NCBI RefSeq assembly: GCF_905475395.1
Contig: NC_058342.1
Coordinates: 30,958,140-31,022,139, forward strand
From: Chrysoperla carnea
Taxonomy: Eukaryota; Arthropoda; Insecta; Neuroptera; Chrysopidae
Length of the DNA: 64,000 bases
Reading direction: 5' to 3'
Part shown: piece by piece, positions 11,901-22,510 of the stretch
Position numbering within the stretch: position 1 is the first letter of the stretch
How the letters are laid out: every line of letters starts with the position of its first letter
Notes under the pieces: model-generated
Told to the model about the DNA's origin: nothing
Seen by the model: only the letters and a program-made list of their open reading frames with translations
Database searches by the model: none
Made by a program: the position numbers and the translations under genes

Positions 11901-14900
11901 TTTTTGCTTGAATTTACGTTGCAAGGCTTAGTAATCAATGCTGAATAAAAATGTGATATTACGTTTAATCTGGGTGATAATTTTTAAAACGAATCCGATT
12001 ATTTGATTATAATTGGAATGCGTTGCCAGAATTACTGCCATTAAGGCTTATTATGATCAATCTACAGGAACTTGTTACGATTTGGTAACTACATAGATCT
12101 AAATTTTTCTTCCCTTTTTTTCTTTTGCTGGCGTTTTAGCTTTTCAATGTTTTATTCCTCAAAGATCTCAAAATCTCTACAAAGTTTTCTATAAATTGAT
12201 CATAATATTTTTTTTAAATCGATTTTGTGATGAAATTAATATTTGATCCAAAAACATATGTATTAAGGATATTCTTGTATATGTGGGCAAGGTCTGGCCC
12301 TCTCGGTCGTTGCGTACTTTGTACTGCGCATCTTTTGGTTTCAATTTTAAGTGTTTTTCAATCAATTCAAAGTGATTGAAAACATATTTTCAATCACTTA
12401 GGCAGTCTGATGCGCAGTACAAAGTACGCAACGACCAATGACTAGACCTCGCCCAGTTAGGCATCTTAAATTCAGCCACGGGCGCTTATAGCTCGGCATA
12501 GGAAGTTTCATGTCCTTATTATATATGTTCTTGATATGATCTCTAAATTCAGATATATAAACAGGTGGCGGGAGTAAGGTCTTTATAAAAAAGACAGAGA
12601 AAGTATTTGTGTGTATATAATACCTTTTTCTTTTTCTTGTAAATATATCCTTACCTTTAAACAAATTTTAATGAAACTGAAAGTACTTTCTTTTCCATTT
12701 CTTTCGAACCTGCAAACAGTGTTGCCAACTCAGTGGTTTTACTTCATCCTTCAAAAAGGTAAAATTTTTTTAGTGGGCAAGGTTTTTTAAAGGTTTTTAA
12801 TCGTCTGCTTGGTGGGCTTGAGAATTGAAAGTTGGCGACACTGCTTGGAGGTCCTATTTTTTTATTTGATTACTTGGTCATTATATCCGGAACTGCATAT
12901 ATATCTGAATCATTATACTAACCACGAAGTATAGATAAAAGGAGTCCGAACGTAATTTTGAACGAATGGCCTTAATTTAGGGGACAGATAATAACAGCAT
13001 CGATACGTCCTGAATTCTTGCGCAGCCAGTGGCAGAAAAGAAAAACTATGGAATACCATGGAAAAACCTATAGCGTTCGGACTCCTTTTATCTATACTTC
13101 GTGATACTAACATTGGAATAACTAGTGATTATTTTATCACCTAATATCCGTCCCTGTAACTCCTGGAGGCAATAAACGTCGTTTTTTCTTAACATTTTTT
13201 CCCAGTACAGTTTTACTTTTTACATATTAGGTTCGAATTGTTTAAAAAGAAAAACGATGTTTGTAGCCACGTTGTATAATAGAGTTGGGTAATTTGGAAT
13301 TTCTAATCGTGCTGTCTAAGCATTGTGTATATTTTTGCCATCTAAAGCAAGCACTGTATATTTTTTTATTTTATTTAGTTGTATATAATTGCAATAGATG
13401 GCAATAATTGACGTACTCAATTTTGTTTTAAGGTAGTATAGCAATATCGAGGGTCATAGTTAACTTTTTTTTTTTAATTTTTTAAAAAAGATCATACTTC
13501 CCCTAAGAGATATAATTAATTAAAATTATGCAAAAATACGCGGGTTCTTATGATTATCATCAATTTTACCGGAAGTGGTTCATGTATACCAAATAAATTC
13601 ATCTTGATGTATTAAAAAGCATTAAAAACGTATTTTTTGTTTAATTTCTTTGTTTTTCCGTCGACACTCATATTTATCGAGATGTATATTTAGAGGAAAA
13701 TAAACTTAGAGGAAAATGGCGGACTGCCCATACTGCTATACTACCTTAAAATACTTCAAAATGATTATAAATCATTTGAAAGAAACTTTTACTCAAAAGA
13801 AAATTCTCAATTATTGTACGTATCTCATTAATTTTTAATTAGTACAAAGAAAAAATAATTTTATACATAGTTTAAATGAGTCTTAATCGCACGGATTTCT
13901 TCAAATTTAAAAGAACTGATAATATAAAAAAGTATTTGTCACTCTGAACGCCACCATATCGAATATTGGCTGCATTCAGCGAGAAAATGCTAGTCGCAGC
14001 GAGTTTGGTACTGTGAAACTCCTATGCTATCTGGGCGGGGTCTACTCATTGGTCGTTCCGCACTTTGTACTGCGCGTCAGGTTGTTTTTCTCTCAAACGA
14101 GGGAGAAAGCGATGTTTACACAATTGAAACAATTAAAATTGTTTTCAATCACTTTCAATTGATTGACAACAAAAGACAGCTTGATGCGCAGTACAAAGTA
14201 CGCAACGACCGAAGACTAGACCTCGTCCAAATAAGCGCCTTTTTTCCTGCTGACCTCTCCACTCGAGTTTCACGTCCTTGTTATATGAGTTCATGCTATA
14301 GACGCTCATAAAATAGCGTCAAATTAATGGAATGAATGATGAGAAAGTTAAAAAATCAGCTCATTTTATTTAGAGCAAGCCTGAGTGCAAGCTTTACCTA
14401 TCGTTATATAAAATAGGTGGGGCAATTTTAAGCTCTTTCCCTCAGAGAAAATAGCTTTACTTTTAAAAAATGAATATTTAACCTTACGAAAAATGTTTCT
14501 GCTTCTCATCGACTTGTAAATATCAACTGGTGAAAATATCGATGTGGATTGTCAAAATGAAGCTTTTGGCGCTATCTACTACGCCAAATGGGTGTATTAT
14601 GAATAATATGAGGTTAAATCGATCCCATATCATCACTTTGACAATACACATCGAATACAACTAGTTCAGAAAATTCGAACTTCCTTGAGATAATATTGAT
14701 TCAACTGAAGTTTATCCCATGCTTCATCCGGAAAATATCCCTCAGGAATATCTTATCTATCCAATTATCAGTTCATTTAACTTGAAGAGACTAAATTTAG
14801 TTATAACGTAAATACTCTTTAGAAAGAATTAGAAATATCTAGATTTAAAAATCACAGTTGTTAAACTTTTATTAATTATTTATTTTAAATTAAAAATTAA

Positions 14901-17900
14901 TTGTATAATTTATTTTTAAATTAGTTAATTTAAATTTTATGTTACCAATTAATAAAAATCAATTTTACAATCTGTTTTTTCTGTTTTTATGTATATATTA
15001 GAAAGCTTTTTTTTTCAAAACTTTTAATTTTAAGTGCATGCTTTTTTCGATTTTCCTAATTTTATTTTTAAGTTGTAAATATTTTTCATATATTTTCATC
15101 ATCATTAATCCAGGTAATGTAAAGAAAAATGGGTATTTTTAATGGAAACTGGGTTTTGAATGTTTATTAAAACGTGAAACACACGGTACTTTGGGTTTGG
15201 TTGTCTAACGATGTTTTCACGTTTTAATAATAAACAATTTTTTGGTTTTTAAAATTAAACAAACTGTAAATTTATTGTATCTCCGCCTGAAATAAATGAA
15301 CTTTCTTGTAGGCTGAAAGGTAGGGTTCCTTACCACAAAAAAATGATTTTATACAGGTTCATTTTTATTTAATACGAATGTACATTTTACTAGAATTCCA
15401 TAGAGTAAACTTCTTTCTGTTCAATGCTCTATCTACAGAATTAAGCATAAGTTCAGTTTCGTTTTTATCAATTTATACTCTTCGACAAAAAAATCACTGT
15501 TTTTAATATTTTTGAGAGTAAATGGTGGGTATTTTGAGTTTTGATATTAAAAATTAATAAAGTTTGACCTTTTCCCAATCCTTAAAAATCACAACTGTTA
15601 AATATGTGTTGCGATGCCGTAAAAATTTGAAGAAAACTTTCTCTGCATAGGAAAACGTTTCAAAAAATTCAATAAAAATATAAAATTTACGAAGTCTGGA
15701 AATTTTGACATTTTTCACTTTTTAGAAGCCGATAAACTCCAATAAGAATGGAAAATATTTGTATATCTCACTCTCCTAAGGCTTTTTCTATTAGTTTACC
15801 AAAAACAAATGACAGTAATGTGAGCCTCTATCTTCACTTTTTATGCATAACTAGAGCCATAAAATCGGAGGCATTCTCCTTCGTCATTTCATGCCCTATT
15901 CAAATCACTTATTTGTTAAAAAAGTGATAATGATAGTGCCCTCATAGTTCACCATTTTGCCACTAGTAGTCAAAAATCGATAATTGTGATTGAATAAAAT
16001 TATAACCAAAAAAATTGCTGTATTTTTTTATCGCCCCTTAACAAAATTGAAAAAGGTCGCTCATGCGCACCTAAGTAAACTGAATATCATTTTAAAATCC
16101 CTAAAAAAATCGTTATCGAATTGTTATCAAATCATTATAGCAACAATAGGAGTGTCAATCGGGCGAGAATATATATATTAAGGACGTGAAACTCGAGTGG
16201 AGAGGGTAGCAAGAAAAAAGCTTCTATCTAGGCGAGTCTAGTCTTCTTGGTCGTTGCGTACTTTGTACTGCGCATCAGGCTGTCTCTTGTTTTCAATCAA
16301 TTGAACAATGAGACAGAATCATGCGCAGTACAAAGTACGCAACGACCGATGATTAAACCTCGCCCAGATAGGCATCATAAATTCAACCACGAGCGCTTCG
16401 TCGGAGTTTTATGTCCGTATTATATACGTTCTTGCAATCGGGTCTCTTGACCAATCGTCATACACAATAAAAATAAATCGTTACAATAATAAACGGCCCT
16501 GTGCTCGTGACAGTCTGTGACATCTGGCGAGAAGTTTAAAAAACCTATTTCAAATAATATTACGTTAAGATGAATAAAATTATCTTGAAGGGATTACCAT
16601 TATTACATATTTTTTTCCTTTCAAAGAAGAGATATGTAGGTATTTTTTTATTCGTTATTATCTGGGGGAGTACACAATACTGGTGTGCGCCGTGCGCCCT
16701 TGAAGTTAATTACACTGTATCAAATGGATAATCGTTTTGGTGTACATGTATATAAAAAAAAAATTAAATTAGCGATTATTCAATAAATAAAACCTTCAGA
16801 CATGCTAGTCAAATTTTTTTAAATTTTTGTAGTATAATTATATTATTATTCTTTATCTCGACAAAGTTTAATCGTGCAATTGTTAAGTTTATTATGATCT
16901 GTGATTGTTGTTTGAAGTTTTGATTGTTGTTGAGTGCTTAAGGGGTGCTTGTTTAAAATTTACTTCCTAGATTATTTTTGTGTTTTAAATACGTATTTTG
17001 ACTTAAGTGTAGCGATAATGAGAGGCGGCAATATTTGAAGTCGCTCAAAATTTAAAAAATTACTAAATAATTTTTTCCGGTTCCTTAAAAGTCAAAATTA
17101 ATTAAGTTTTTCTTCAACTCTGAGATTGAGTTTTACTATTTTTCCTACTACTAAATATTTGAAAACTAAGATGTTTAATTTCAATAATCACTTCCAGGGT
17201 GGCTTCGAACCTAAATCCACCACTGGCGATCATCCATTTGAGCTAAATAATCGAAATTATTCTTTGGGAATAAGGAAAAATGTTCCTATGTTCAAGTGTA
17301 CGTAACGCTTTTTGTGTTTTTCAAATATTAAAGTTTTTTTTTCTCATGTTCACTATCTGCTAAACTATTTCAGAAATACCCGAAGTTTTTTACAGTTTTA
17401 CGATTATATCAATCAAAGCTTACATAAAAATCAACGCTTCAATGTTAAATTCACGTTATTCAAGTTATCGATTATGTTAAAACTTAATTGTAGACGATTT
17501 AGAATTTTTTTTTAAATTTCTTACCTCAACTTGCGAATTAAAATTAAACTTACCCAGTGCTGCCACCTTTTTAAAATTACTTTTCCGGACATTTTAAAAT
17601 TAAAATGATTTTGAAAATAAAAATTCAGACTTTTTTTGTGTTTTTATTTATTTACATCATTTTGCAATATTTAAAGATACAGAAATTCAAAATTATTATT
17701 TTTTTGGAATTGACTTTGGGAGAAGGGTTTAGAGGACTGTGTGGAAAACAGGATTTTGTGAATCCGATCCAATAACGGGTATAGATCTTTGGGCATAACA
17801 AAAGTTAAGTGTTCTAGAATCAAATTTTCTAGAAAATTTCGTTGTTTTCAACATGAATTTTGGGTGTAGGACCTTTTCTCCTCCTTATAAGTTAAAAAAT

Positions 17901-19700
17901 CTCAAAACAATTTTTTTATTGAACTTACAATTAGACTAAAATCGATTCCTCTGGCTAGAGTGTACACTCAAATTTAAAAAAAAAGAAGCTATCTATGATT
18001 CAAAATTCAAAGTTTTTATATTAAATGATTTTTTTAATTAATAAAATTCACAAATTTTGGGCAAGAGATACAATAAATTTATATAAACGATTATTTTATT
18101 TTGTAAATATTTAAGAAAGATATTTTAAATGAACGGAACCGTACAGATACTCAAATAAATTTGAAATAAACACGTAAATTTGAGATGATAACTTTGTTTG
18201 GTGTTGGCTTTCATGATTATTATTCCATTATTTTTATTTTCTACAAACTATTTTTAGTATTAAAACAATTAAATATAGATTAACAATATACATAATGATA
18301 TTTTTTAAATAATTAAATTACTTGAATTATATACAGTCTGATTAAAAAGTCATTTAAAATTTTATGCTCCATCACTAAAATAATATTTCCCCCTCATTAT
18401 ACAGGGTGTTATGTTATTGATCGCAGAAAATTATACCAGTAAATTAAGCTTATCAAGACAAATGGAAAAGCTCTTTTACCAAATTTCGACCTGCGGCCTG
18501 ATTCAGGAGAAGTGGCTATGGCTAAAGTAGAAAGATTTATGAATTCACAGACCAATCAAATTCATTAAACTAGTAGGTGTTACTTTAGAATAAAAACCGC
18601 GAAAAACATATCTTTTCGACATGAAAAAGGGAAACGAGCTGGGAAATTGGTATACCCACAGGGCAAATCCTTGAGTTTAACCTAATCTGTATACCGATTT
18701 TCAATCCTAAAGCTCAATTTGGCGAGACTGCACTAGAGTACAAAGCCATAAAAATGTCGAAAATGCCGCTTTTCCCCTGAGAATCCTCTCCAAATTTAAG
18801 AAATCGAAATTTTAGAATATCATATTTGACTTGCATTTTCCTGTATCGTAAGTTCTCTTAATAAACCTTAAATGTACAGTGACTTTTTAATCAGCCGTAT
18901 AATTAAATAAATATTAACAATAACTTTTTTTTTCTTAATAATCGAATTACATGATTAAATTTATAACATTTTACATAAGTAAGACGTCATATAATTTTAT
19001 TTTTACTGTTGATAATTCCAACCTAGGACGACTTTTATATTTTTATTTCTTTACGTAATAAAAAAAAAATTTAATCAAAAGTTTTTTGTCCTACGAAACA
19101 AAAATTTTAAGAATTTTCTCCTAAGAAAATAGAGCTATTGCTTTTGTATCGACAATACAATTGCTAAAATAATAATAATTATAAAAGTCTGGACACAATT
19201 CTGTGCCGTATGCCGGTGCGTGTATTTATTATTCGAGCTATGACGTCTTACTTGTTTTAATCACACAAATTATCACAATCCAATTACATAAATACTAAAT
19301 TATACGTAATTGATTCATTTTTGTTAAGTAAAATCCAAATCGTGGGGTTCTTTCTACATTCATTCTTTAAATTAACTGATTTGACAGATATCGACCACCC
19401 CACGCTTTATATTTTAAATTACAATTAAAATCATTATCTATTTTTTGGTTTAATAAAGTGTGTTTTTTAAACTAGAATTTTTTTCCCTGCTAGCTTATAC
19501 ATTCTAATTAATACGACGATAGTGGCCGCATAACCTTAATCAAATTACTAAATATGTGTTGTTTTTTTTTTTACAGAACTGTTGCATGCAGAGTATATTT
19601 ATCTCAACAAGACTACAAATCAGCACCATCTGGTCGATTTAAATCCCAATACAAAGAACTAAGAAATATTTATGGAGATGTTTCAAGACGACCAAGATAA
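5837..19700 (+). CDS. Treh: Trehalase, membrane-bound type (GH37, EC 3.2.1.28)
   Basis: Hydrolyses trehalose, the insect blood sugar, to two glucose molecules at the cell surface. Coding exons are 5837-5949, 6761-7680, 8105-8682, 9204-9478 and 19577-19700, giving 669 aa with every junction in frame. A signal peptide (about residues 1-26) starts at an ATG that follows an in-frame TAA at 5813. Trehalase signature 1, PGGRFREFYYWDSYW, is at 173-187; signature 2, QWDYPNAWPP, is at 483-492; the glycine-rich GGHGGGGEY is at 544-552. By family knowledge Asp330 (in ESGWDFSSRW) and Glu536 (in YEKYD) are the likely catalytic acid and base. A C-terminal hydrophobic stretch (about 612-633) and a basic tail mark the membrane (TRE-2) form rather than the soluble one. 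A candidate microexon could change the C-terminus. The polyadenylation signal is probably AATAAA at 19918. Confidence 0.95.
5950..6760 (+). other. Trehalase intron 1 with foldback and LINE-tail repeats
   Basis: 811-bp intron. 6130-6555 is a shortened copy of the foldback repeat at 4580-5265. 6556-6712 resembles a LINE 3' end: AAAATCGGTTAATCCGTTTA, a run of CAGACAGGCAGACAG, and GGGGGTTAAAA at the end. Similar 'ATCGGTTxATCCGTTT...CAGACAGACAG...GGGGGTTAAAA' tails are widespread in insect introns and are usually assigned to RTE-type LINEs; that assignment is from memory. Confidence 0.6.
6761..7680 (+). CDS. Treh: Trehalase coding exon 2 (signature 1)
   Basis: Encodes residues 38-344 plus one base. 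It begins STIYCHGELLHTIQMA, the conserved trehalase N-terminal block, and carries signature 1 and Asp330. The acceptor is TTTCTAG|T and the donor GAAG|GTAAGA. The open frame runs about 70 bp into the intron, so a simple ORF call over-extends it. Confidence 0.93.
7681..8104 (+). other. Trehalase intron 2 with a direct repeat
   Basis: 424-bp intron. A block around TGACATTTAACTATGATATC (about 7785-7850) recurs at about 7945-8005 as TGACATTTAATTATGACATC, with the shared tail ATTCATAAATT. It is an internal duplication of about 65 bp, not coding. Confidence 0.6.
8105..8682 (+). CDS. Treh: Trehalase coding exon 3 (signature 2)
   Basis: Encodes residues 345-537. It starts GNLTHLHTRSVVPVELNAF, has signature 2 near its middle, and ends MYEK, with the probable catalytic Glu536. 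The acceptor is CTCTAG|GT and the donor AAAAG|GTAAGA. Confidence 0.93.
8683..9203 (+). other. Trehalase intron 3
   Basis: 521-bp intron with GT...TTTTTAG ends. Nothing else recognised. Confidence 0.8.
9204..9478 (+). CDS. Treh: Trehalase coding exon 4 (glycine-rich motif, membrane segment)
   Basis: Encodes residues 538 to about 629: YDSREIGG, then GGGGEYEVQLGFGWTNGV, and finally the hydrophobic TFITALLVITISLAVGFIG. The donor is ATAGG|GTGAGG. If the intron is retained, a TGA at 9480-9482 stops the frame at once, giving a tail-less form. Confidence 0.92.
9861..9898 (+). CDS. Treh: Candidate 38-nt alternative trehalase microexon
   Basis: The stretch has a strong acceptor (CCTCTTTTTCAG|A) and a good donor (G|GTGAGA). 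It continues the exon 4 frame as GYLFQLLPNTGFV. Because 38 is not a multiple of 3, inclusion shifts the frame of the last exon to ELLHAEYIYLNKTTNQ..., which ends at a TAA at 19660-19662. Skipping gives the TVACRVYLSQQDYKS...YKELRN... tail that ends at 19698-19700. The skipped form looks more like known TRE-2 tails. Whether the microexon is ever used is unproven. Confidence 0.4.
12280..12533. mobile_element. Foldback MITE, copy 1 (left end damaged)
   Basis: Perfect 28-bp inverted arms at 12305-12332 and 12409-12436 (arm begins GGTCGTTGCGTACTTTGTAC). The right outer end runs TTTCATGTCCTTATTATATA to TTCTTG at 12533, matching the intact copy at 16164-16434. The left outer end is lost or diverged. 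It lies in trehalase intron 4. Confidence 0.8.
12923..13103. mobile_element. 181-bp MITE with 30-bp perfect TIRs and 8-bp target duplication
   Basis: Arms 12923-12952 and 13074-13103 are exact reverse complements (CACGAAGTATAGATAAAAGG...). The flanks are identical 8-mers, ATACTAAC, at 12915-12922 and 13104-13111. The TIR starts with CA, is 30 bp long and has an 8-bp duplication. This fits P-superfamily elements (31-bp TIR, 8-bp TSD in Drosophila P) as well as hAT. There is no transposase, so it is non-autonomous. The perfect ends suggest a recent insertion. Confidence 0.88.
13428..13749. mobile_element. TTAAGG-ended TIR element (copy 1)
   Basis: The left end TTAAGGTAGTATAGCAATAT and the right end ATACTGCTATACTACCTTAA are inverted. 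The TTAA at each edge could be a TTAA target site, as in piggyBac-like elements, or part of the TIR. Related ends occur at 25644-25901 and 50966-51112. Confidence 0.6.
14011..14295. mobile_element. Foldback MITE, copy 2 (inverted relative to copy 3)
   Basis: Inner arms are at 14051-14078 (three substitutions) and 14183-14210. Its outer right part, GAGTTTCACGTCCTTG, is the reverse complement of the left end of copy 3, so the two lie in opposite orientation. A 95-codon open frame crosses it by chance. Confidence 0.75.
16164..16434. mobile_element. Foldback MITE, copy 3, intact, 8-bp target duplication
   Basis: The 271-bp unit starts CGAGAATATATATATTAAGG and ends with the inverted TATTATATACGTTCTTG. 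It is bounded by the perfect 8-bp direct repeat CAATCGGG at 16156-16163 and 16435-16442. Inner arms at 16249-16276 and 16321-16347 pair almost perfectly. The 8-bp duplication and C[G/A]AGAA ends fit a hAT-like MITE. Confidence 0.85.
17195..17262 (-). repeat. tRNA-like sequence (pol III A and B boxes)
   Basis: The minus strand reads TTAGCTCAAATGGATGATCG, a D-arm/A box, and about 30 nt on GGTTCGAAGCCACC, a B box. The anticodon stem does not form well, so this is a tRNA pseudogene or SINE head rather than a working tRNA. Confidence 0.45.
18331..18901. mobile_element. Mariner-like TIR unit with a nested ACAGGGTGTT-type element
   Basis: The ends ACAGTCTGATTAAAAAGTCA (18333-18352) and TGACTTTTTAATCAGCCGTA (18880-18899) are inverted, with TA on both flanks, as in Tc1/mariner. 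Inside, from 18402, CAGGGTGTTATGTTATTGAT starts another repeat. Its relatives lie at 29505-29706 (opposite strand) and 50603-50745, and it reaches to about 18595. Confidence 0.6.
19577..19700 (+). CDS. Treh: Trehalase coding exon 5 (cytosolic tail)
   Basis: Joined straight to exon 4 it encodes TVACRVYLSQQDYKSAPSG, continuing to YKELRNIYGDVSRRPR and a TAA at 19698-19700. This is a basic tail after the membrane segment. The acceptor is a long T-run, TTTTTTTTTACAG. The same exon stays open in a second frame for 28 codons, which matters if the microexon is used. Confidence 0.85.
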
Positions 19701-19917
19701 TCAAAAGACGATATGTCAACAAAACAGGGGAAAAAAAACTATATATAGTATTAACCAACAAATTCAAAAAAAAAAGAACTAAATACAAGTCGAATTCTAA
19801 GTTAAATAATATGGTTAACGTAAAATTTTTATAAATATTATTAGAGCCGATTCTTATACTAAGAATGATGGTTAAACTATAGTTTCATTTTTATATAATA
19901 GAGGGCTGTGAAATCGT

Positions 19918-19923
19918 AATAAA
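19918..19923 (+). terminator. Likely trehalase polyadenylation signal AATAAA
   Basis: A canonical hexamer 218 nt after the stop codon, followed by T/GT-rich sequence. Position only; no transcript evidence. Confidence 0.5.
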
Positions 19924-20481
19924 TATATATGCGCATGATCATACACGGCGCGCATACGTGTAATTGTTTTTGTATATTGTATTTTAAAAATACCCAAGGT
20001 CCCATATTATTTTCATGGAATCGACTTGTATTTGTGTAAATTGACGACTGAAGAATTTGAATTTTTATTTATTTGAAAAAAAAAAAGTAGTAAAACAAAA
20101 AACTTAGCGTTTTTTTCTTAATTTTTGTTTTCGGGGCCTCAACATGAAATACGTTACATTTAATAAACAGCTCTTTTGGCTACCATTTATATTCACTCAT
20201 ATTTTCTAACTTTGAAATCCCTAAAAAAATTTATTGTTCTGAGAAAATCGAAAATCGTACAATTTTATATGTGCAAAAGTTCGGGTGTTTTCTTGCAATA
20301 GGGGAAGAAAATTTGCAAATAATAGGACATTAAAATTGAATTAAACAGGGCCGTAAAGAGAAAATCGCAACTCTAAATACATGACATAAAAGAAAACCGG
20401 ATACATTAGTTAAAAAAGTATCGGGAAGTATGCCTTATTTGACGCACAAAAATTACACCAATCTTCAAAACACTGTTTTTA

Positions 20482-20600
20482 TTAAGGACTTTTGGTAAAT
20501 CCAACAGTGGTATCACAGAATGGCATATTTAGTTTCGGAAACAAAAAGAAATCCGGCGGAGCCAAATCTGGTGATTGACAATTGGAGATATTGAAATTTT
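20482..20600 (-). pseudogene. Mariner/Tc1 transposase C-terminal fragment
   Basis: The minus strand reads NISNCQSPDLAPPDFFLFPK and then LNMPF, which is the well-known 'YSPDLAPSDFxLFPxLK' block around the last catalytic Asp of mariner transposases. It runs on to a TAA at 20482-20484. The longest open frame here is in another frame, so the match needs a frame change upstream, and the rest of the transposase is missing. A dead relic. Confidence 0.8.
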
Positions 20601-22510
20601 TTCCGATTCTCATGAGCCTTTTCTATTTTGTTTAGTGAATTGGCATACGGAATTTTGTTTGCACGAAGAGTTTTATTCAAAAGAACAAAATCCTTCCCCC
20701 TTCTACTCTTCCCATTCCTTTCCTTGCTTTGTACGTATTTTATGTACGGTGGTCCCTTATTTAAGTTCAAAATAAAAGACATTCGCCAATAACAAACTAA
20801 GACGAGGTTGAATTTTTTTTAATACCAAAGATTCAATGCTTTATGCTTTAGTGAACTTTTTTTCTAATAGATGGCTGAGTGTTGAAAAATTTATTTACCC
20901 ATAAAAAAACTAAAAAACCGTCGTAAATTTTGGATGCAATTTACAAAAACTTAAGTAAGATAAAAAAAAACAATTGAATGTTTCAAATGCGCAAAATTTT
21001 GGTTTTTGTAATTTTTGAAAATTGTTTGTATTTATGATAAATTCCGAGAGAAAATGTGCACGGTTTTTTAAAACAATTTGTAAGATAATAATTAAAAATG
21101 TAAAAATAATATCGAGTATATATTTTAGTTTAAAAAAAAATGTAATTATTTAAACATAAAAAATGAAATTTTTTCAAAACTTAAATAAAATATTTTTTTA
21201 GTAATTCAAAAAGAAGTCATATGCGCCAATCAAATAAATTTCATATACAGATTTTTTGAATTTAATCAATAAAATATTGAATAAATTTTAGTTTATTTAT
21301 TTCTAAAATTTGTTTCCTAATCCTTTTATCCTTTTTCTTAGGCACTGGCAAACGATTGAAGTGTTTATAAATCAAAGCTAGTTCAGTCATGGGTGTACCC
21401 AGCTTTTGGTCCAAGAGGAGGCAAACTAGGAATTTCTGTTTTACAGAAGGGGGGCAAATTAAATATTTTTTCGCCTAAAAATTCTATACAGTATATAGTA
21501 TTTTGGCATAAAAACAAGCTTAACCAATTAAGCAATGATAAACTGACCTGCTCCCCCCTCGATAAGCCCGTTCAGAAAATCTCAAAAAATTTTTGTCTCA
21601 GATTACAAATATATTTAATTCAAGTTCGAGTTTTGATTAACTAGTCATTTAACACCCAATAAAATCAATTTTGAGTTATCCCTTCCCATTACTAAATGTA
21701 CTTCATAAGCAAAATTTTCAACTGTTTACAATTGATGTCGATAGACAACTCTTTGTTTGAACTAAATTTCCAATTTTAATATCGAATAAGCGGACATGAG
21801 GACACTGAAATGATACTGTAAGTGTTTTGTTTTGCAAATTATTATATACAAACGAGAATTTTTAAACTTTGTTCCCAAAAAATGCTTTAAAAAATAGCAT
21901 CCATACCGTTACATTTTTGGGAATATTCATAAAAATACCTCACGTATCGTTTATGGTGTCGAAGCGTGACGCCCAAGATAATATTTGGTTCGCAGTTCAT
22001 TGTAAATTGTATTTAATAGGGAGAGGGTCTCGCAATTGTAAAGGTATATTTTCATGCTAACGCTTGACACTGAGTTTGAGCGCCAAATTAAGTCACGTGA
22101 TCAGTTAAGTTTGTGCTGCCATACTGCTAATTTTTCTGCCATACTGTAAAAAATGCTTTAATTCGGTTTTTTCCTGGTGTTCTAGGAGCATTTTTAAGAA
22201 GGGTCGCTAAAGTGCAAAGCCGAAGATATATTTTACATCTACTATTCAGACATTCAAATTTAAAATTGTATATCTAGAAAAGGTAAGTGATTTCATAAAT
22301 ATTCCGTTGGAACGGAACACTAAAAAGAAATGATTATAAAAAATTTTCAATTCATAGTAAAAAAAAAACGCTGATATCACAAAAGTAATGAATAAATATT
22401 TATAAATTTTTTTGATGAATGAGTAACCTTTTTTATAAATATTTTGTAAGTTTATTACAACGCATACAATATTTTACAAGTTTATTACATAAAGATGAGA
22501 GTGATTTTAT

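Larger units (their letters stand above)
9479..19576 (+). other. Trehalase intron 4, ~10.1 kb, transposon-rich
   Basis: The largest intron in the window. It holds the candidate microexon, three copies of one foldback MITE, a 30-bp-TIR element, a TTAAGG-type TIR element, a tRNA-like sequence and a mariner-like TIR unit with a nested element; all are listed separately. I saw no nested protein gene on either strand. 10,000-12,250 and 14,300-16,100 are plain AT-rich sequence in which I recognise nothing. Confidence 0.8.

Noticed and set aside
14024-14311. 95-codon open frame starting MLSGRGLLIG
   Set aside because: It runs across foldback MITE copy 2, and the other copies do not keep the frame.
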